NCBI GenBank assembly: GCA_958446785.1 | Contig: CAUCXP010000101.1 | Coordinates: 1 to 5,991 of the forward strand | DNA: 5,991 bases | Source of the DNA: an uncultured Collinsella sp. | GTDB lineage: Bacteria > Actinomycetota > Coriobacteriia > Coriobacteriales > Coriobacteriaceae | Direction: 5' to 3' | Part shown: piece by piece, positions 4,040 to 5,991 of the stretch | How the letters are laid out: each line of letters opens with the position of its first letter | Position numbering within the stretch: the stretch's first letter is position 1 | Notes under the pieces: generated by a model | Told to the model about the DNA's origin: nothing | Database searches by the model: none | What the model saw: only the letters and a program-made list of their open reading frames with translations | Position numbers and translations under genes: made by a program

Positions 4040-5029
4040 CTAGTTTCCCTGCGTGCCCGAGATGCCGTTTTGTAGGGCGTTCCAGGCATCCGTCGCCATG
4101 CCGCCCAAGTTCTGAGCGGTGTCGCCCAGGTTCTGGGCCGTGTCGCCCAGCTCTTGGGCCTTATCCCCAAGCTCCTGTGCCTTGTTGCTCAAGTCCTCCA
4201 ACGTATTGGAACTCGAGCTGTCGGTACCGCTTTGGCCGTCGGGTGAGTTGCCCGAGCTATTCTTGTGCGTGAGTTGAATTTCGAGGTTGCCGCTGTCGTT
4301 ATAGTAAGCAGAAGTAACGACCCAGTTGGCATCGATGACGGGCGTTGAGCCATCATCAGTCAGGACCACGGCATTCGAAAGATTGGCGCCGCGCGACTTG
4401 AGGAGCTTCTTGGCGTTGGACCAGTACTGCCCCGGGATATCGCTCAGATCGACGGTGCTAGACGAGGCGGACTCGGTTTGCTCGGCAGCGGTATCAGCCG
4501 TTGAACTCCCTCGCTTGTTGAGCATGCCCGACACAATGGCAAACACAACCGACAGCGCAAAGAAGATCGCCAGCACGATGAGGATCTTCTTGATCACGCT
4601 CGACGAACGCGACGGCTTCTTCTCCTCGTCCTCGCCATATTGCGGAATCGACTTGGGGTACTCGCGATACGGCTCGCGCGACTCGTAGCGAGGCTGCGCC
4701 GTGCGAGGCATATACGTCGTCTGCTGAGGCTGCGGAATGGGATTTTGCGGCAGGTCATCATAGGGATTCGGCGTCGAGGCGGCATAAGAATCCTGCGGCG
4801 CGTAATCAAACGGGTCCGGAGCTGCGTCGCCATAGGAGCCTTGCGAAGATACAGCATAAGAATCCCGCGCTGTGTCGCCATAGCCCATAACCCGGGTTGG
4901 CTCGGCAGAAGGCTGCGTCGCGGCGGGGTCGGTATAACCGGGGTTGGGAACAACGCGGGTCGCATCGGCGCTATCGCCAGCCTGCGCGGAACCGTAGCCG
5001 CCCATCACGGTTGTCTTGTCCTGATCCAT
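4040..5029 (-). CDS. Single-pass membrane protein with disordered cytoplasmic tail, PASTA-like outer domain and C-terminal 7-residue repeats
   Basis: 329 residues; ATG at 5027-5029 with AAGGA (5042-5038) 8 nt upstream. Residues 1-145 are a low-complexity P/Q/Y/D-rich tail with DSYA-like repeats and three TxxV-like motifs (TTVMG at 6-10, TRVVP at 24-28, TRVMG at 45-49). A basic stretch (KK at 147-148) precedes one membrane helix at about 149-170, so the tail is probably cytoplasmic. Residues 171-195 are a Ser/Thr/Ala linker. Residues 196-256 (DIPGQYWSNAKKLLKSRGAN, then a DANWVVTS strand and an EIQLTHK strand) resemble a PASTA domain of the kind found outside the membrane in actinobacterial wall-sensing proteins. 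After another Ser-rich linker come four heptad repeats (283-310). No kinase domain is present. A role in cell-envelope sensing or binding is inferred, not shown. It converges on the transporter with 12 nt between stop codons. Confidence 0.85.
   Translation of the reverse strand: MDQDKTTVMGGYGSAQAGDSADATRVVPNPGYTDPAATQPSAEPTRVMGYGDTARDSYAVSSQGSYGDAAPDPFDYAPQDSYAASTPNPYDDLPQNPIPQPQQTTYMPRTAQPRYESREPYREYPKSIPQYGEDEEKKPSRSSSVIKKILIVLAIFFALSVVFAIVSGMLNKRGSSTADTAAEQTESASSSTVDLSDIPGQYWSNAKKLLKSRGANLSNAVVLTDDGSTPVIDANWVVTSAYYNDSGNLEIQLTHKNSSGNSPDGQSGTDSSSSNTLEDLSNKAQELGDKAQELGDTAQNLGDTAQNLGGMATDAWNALQNGISGTQGN
4100..4183 (-). repeat. Four tandem 21-bp repeats encoding KAQELGD-type heptads
   Basis: Units at 4163-4183, 4142-4162, 4121-4141 and 4100-4120 encode KAQELGD, KAQELGD, TAQNLGD and TAQNLGG. 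DNA units are diverged but clearly related. Ala and Leu recur at heptad spacing, as in an amphipathic helix, but each unit contains Gly, unusual for a stable coiled coil. Tandem units of this kind can vary in copy number between strains. Confidence 0.85.
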
Positions 5030-5037
5030 GCAACGAT

Positions 5038-5042
5038 TCCTT
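5038..5042 (-). promoter_or_regulatory. Ribosome binding site of the PASTA-like membrane protein gene
   Basis: AAGGA within GGAAAGGAA on the minus strand, 8 nt before the ATG at 5029. Confidence 0.65.
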
Positions 5043-5074
5043 TCCGTCGCCCGTAAGCATCAAGTTATCCATGC

Positions 5075-5080
5075 ATTCTA
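5075..5080 (-). promoter_or_regulatory. Candidate -10 box of the PASTA-like membrane protein gene
   Basis: TAGAAT on the minus strand matches TATAAT at 5 of 6 positions. It is 45 nt upstream of the start codon and downstream of the fhs terminator, so the gene probably has its own promoter. No clear -35 hexamer exists at 16-18 nt; a palindrome lies there. Confidence 0.45.
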
Positions 5081-5091
5081 CCCGCGCAAAA

Positions 5092-5104
5092 GCCCATGAT
5101 GGGC
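5092..5104. promoter_or_regulatory. Palindrome at the -35 position of the membrane protein gene, candidate operator
   Basis: GCCCAT (5092-5097) and ATGGGC (5099-5104) are exact reverse complements around one G. A further GCCC at 5107-5110 can pair with GGGC at 5101-5104. On the minus strand the first pairing followed by TTTT also resembles a weak second terminator for fhs, with a 4-bp stem and 5-nt loop. Confidence 0.3.
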
Positions 5105-5140
5105 AAAGCCCGTCGGTATCTACAAGACAAGCGCGGCTAG

Positions 5141-5178
5141 AAACAAAAGCCCCGCCGTGCTGTGGGGCACGGCGGGGC
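5141..5178 (-). terminator. Intrinsic terminator of fhs
   Basis: On the minus strand GCACGGCGGGGC's partner strand forms a perfect 12-bp GC-rich stem: 5149-5160 pairs with 5167-5178 around a 6-nt loop (5161-5166). It is followed at once by TTTTGTTT (5148-5141). The stem begins 28 nt after the fhs stop codon. The order of stem then T-tract fits the minus strand only. Confidence 0.95.
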
Positions 5179-5206
5179 GGACAGGCGGCAATAACGTCGC
5201 TCTTGC

Positions 5207-5991
5207 CTAGAACAGACCGGTGATGTTGCCGTCGTTGTCGACGTCGATGTTCTCGGCCGCGGGCACCTTGGGCAGGCCCGGCATGGTCAGAACACTGCCG
5301 GTCAGCGCGACCACAAAGTGGGCGCCGGCAGAAACCTTGAGCTCGCGCACCGTGATGCGGAAGTTCTCGGGAGCGCCCAGGGCCTTGGCGTTGTCGCTAA
5401 AGCTGTACTGCGTCTTGGCGACGCACACCGGCAGGTTGCCAAAGCCGTTCTCGCGCAGCTCGGCGAGCTGGCGCTTGGCGGCCGGCGTAAAGTCAACGCC
5501 GTCGGCGCGGTAGACCTTGGTGGCAACGGCCTCGAGGGCATCAGCGACATCAGCGCCGTCCTCATAGGCAAACTTGAGCTCGCTCGGCTGCTCAATCAGA
5601 CGCATGACCTCATCGGCAAGCTCGAGCGCGCCCTCGCCGCCCTTGGCCCAGACCTCGGAAAGCTTAACGTTGACGCCGAGCTTCTGGCACTCGGACTCGA
5701 TGAGCGCAAGCTCGGCCTCGGTGTCCGCCGGGAAGCGGTTGATGGCGACTACGCAGGGCAGACCATAAACGTTCTGGATGTTGTCGACGTGACGCAGCAG
5801 GTTGGGCATGCCGGCCTTGAGTGCCTCGAGGTTCTCCTCGTTGAGGTCGGCCTTGGCGACGCCACCGTTGTACTTCAGCGCACGAGCGGTCGCGACGACC
5901 ACGACGGCGCTGGGGCGAACGCCCGTCATACGGCACTTGATGTCGAGGAACTTCTCGGCACCCAGATCTGCACCGAAGCCGGCCTCGGTAA
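5207..5991 (-). CDS. fhs: Formate-tetrahydrofolate ligase, C-terminal part (5' end beyond the window)
   Basis: Catalyses ATP-dependent joining of formate to tetrahydrofolate, giving 10-formyltetrahydrofolate for purine, formyl-Met and one-carbon metabolism in the cytoplasm. About 260 residues are visible of a family length near 556, ending at TAA-type stop 5207-5209 after the typical NITGLF C terminus. Family landmarks are clear: [20 protein letters not shown] at the right edge, the second FTHFS signature [12 protein letters not shown] (5861-5896), [18 protein letters not shown], and the C-terminal [20 protein letters not shown] segment. The frame is intact. The ATG at 5929 is an internal Met, not the start. 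A strong terminator follows, and the next gene downstream has its own -10 candidate, so fhs seems to end its transcription unit. GC-rich codon use matches a core chromosomal gene. Confidence 0.97.
   Translation of the reverse strand, partial: TEAGFGADLGAEKFLDIKCRMTGVRPSAVVVVATARALKYNGGVAKADLNEENLEALKAGMPNLLRHVDNIQNVYGLPCVVAINRFPADTEAELALIESECQKLGVNVKLSEVWAKGGEGALELADEVMRLIEQPSELKFAYEDGADVADALEAVATKVYRADGVDFTPAAKRQLAELRENGFGNLPVCVAKTQYSFSDNAKALGAPENFRITVRELKVSAGAHFVVALTGSVLTMPGLPKVPAAENIDVDNDGNITGLF

Noticed and set aside
4020..4041. 6-bp inverted repeat as bidirectional terminator between the convergent genes
   Set aside because: Short stem, 10-nt loop and no T-run on either side. Not enough to call a terminator.

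Overview
The window looks like a chromosomal segment of a high-GC Gram-positive gut actinobacterium, most likely Collinsella or a close relative in the Coriobacteriia. This rests on a hand-counted GC near 67% in the transporter gene (3001-3060), strong GGAGG ribosome binding sites, and the style of the membrane protein with a P/Q/Y-rich cytoplasmic tail and a PASTA-like outer domain. Genus is inferred, not proven.

Left part (1 to about 1290) looks accessory. It holds the 3' end of an unrecognised gene running in from the left edge (1-191, +), a 30-residue hydrophobic peptide ORF with its own Shine-Dalgarno (335-427, +), a strong GC hairpin (450-475), and a gene-poor AT-richer stretch (476-704). 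Next is a minus-strand gene for a SHOCT-type protein whose C-terminal SHOCT domain has been split off by a single extra base near 804-805. GC within this last gene is about 45% (961-1080).

Middle part (1290-4027): a minus-strand protein with two zinc ribbons and no assigned function (1290-2627) is divergent from a cation diffusion facilitator (2846-4027, +). The transporter's metal-site residues (NxxxD and DxxxD) point to manganese rather than zinc export, and it carries an apparent second C-terminal cytoplasmic domain. The 218-nt divergent intergenic region contains two perfect palindromes, one near each gene, which look like operators.

Right part (4040-5991): a minus-strand single-pass membrane protein converges on the transporter with only 12 nt between stop codons. 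It has three TxxV-like motifs at its N terminus, a PASTA-like extracellular domain and a C-terminal array of four 7-residue repeats. Upstream of it are a probable -10 box, a palindrome at the -35 position, and a textbook terminator that ends fhs (formate-tetrahydrofolate ligase), whose C-terminal half fills the right edge.

No rRNA, tRNA, CRISPR array, transposase or integrase was found. The genes do not form one obvious pathway. The items most worth following up are the broken SHOCT gene, the small peptide gene, the palindromes in the divergent region, and the architecture of the membrane protein at 4040-5029.
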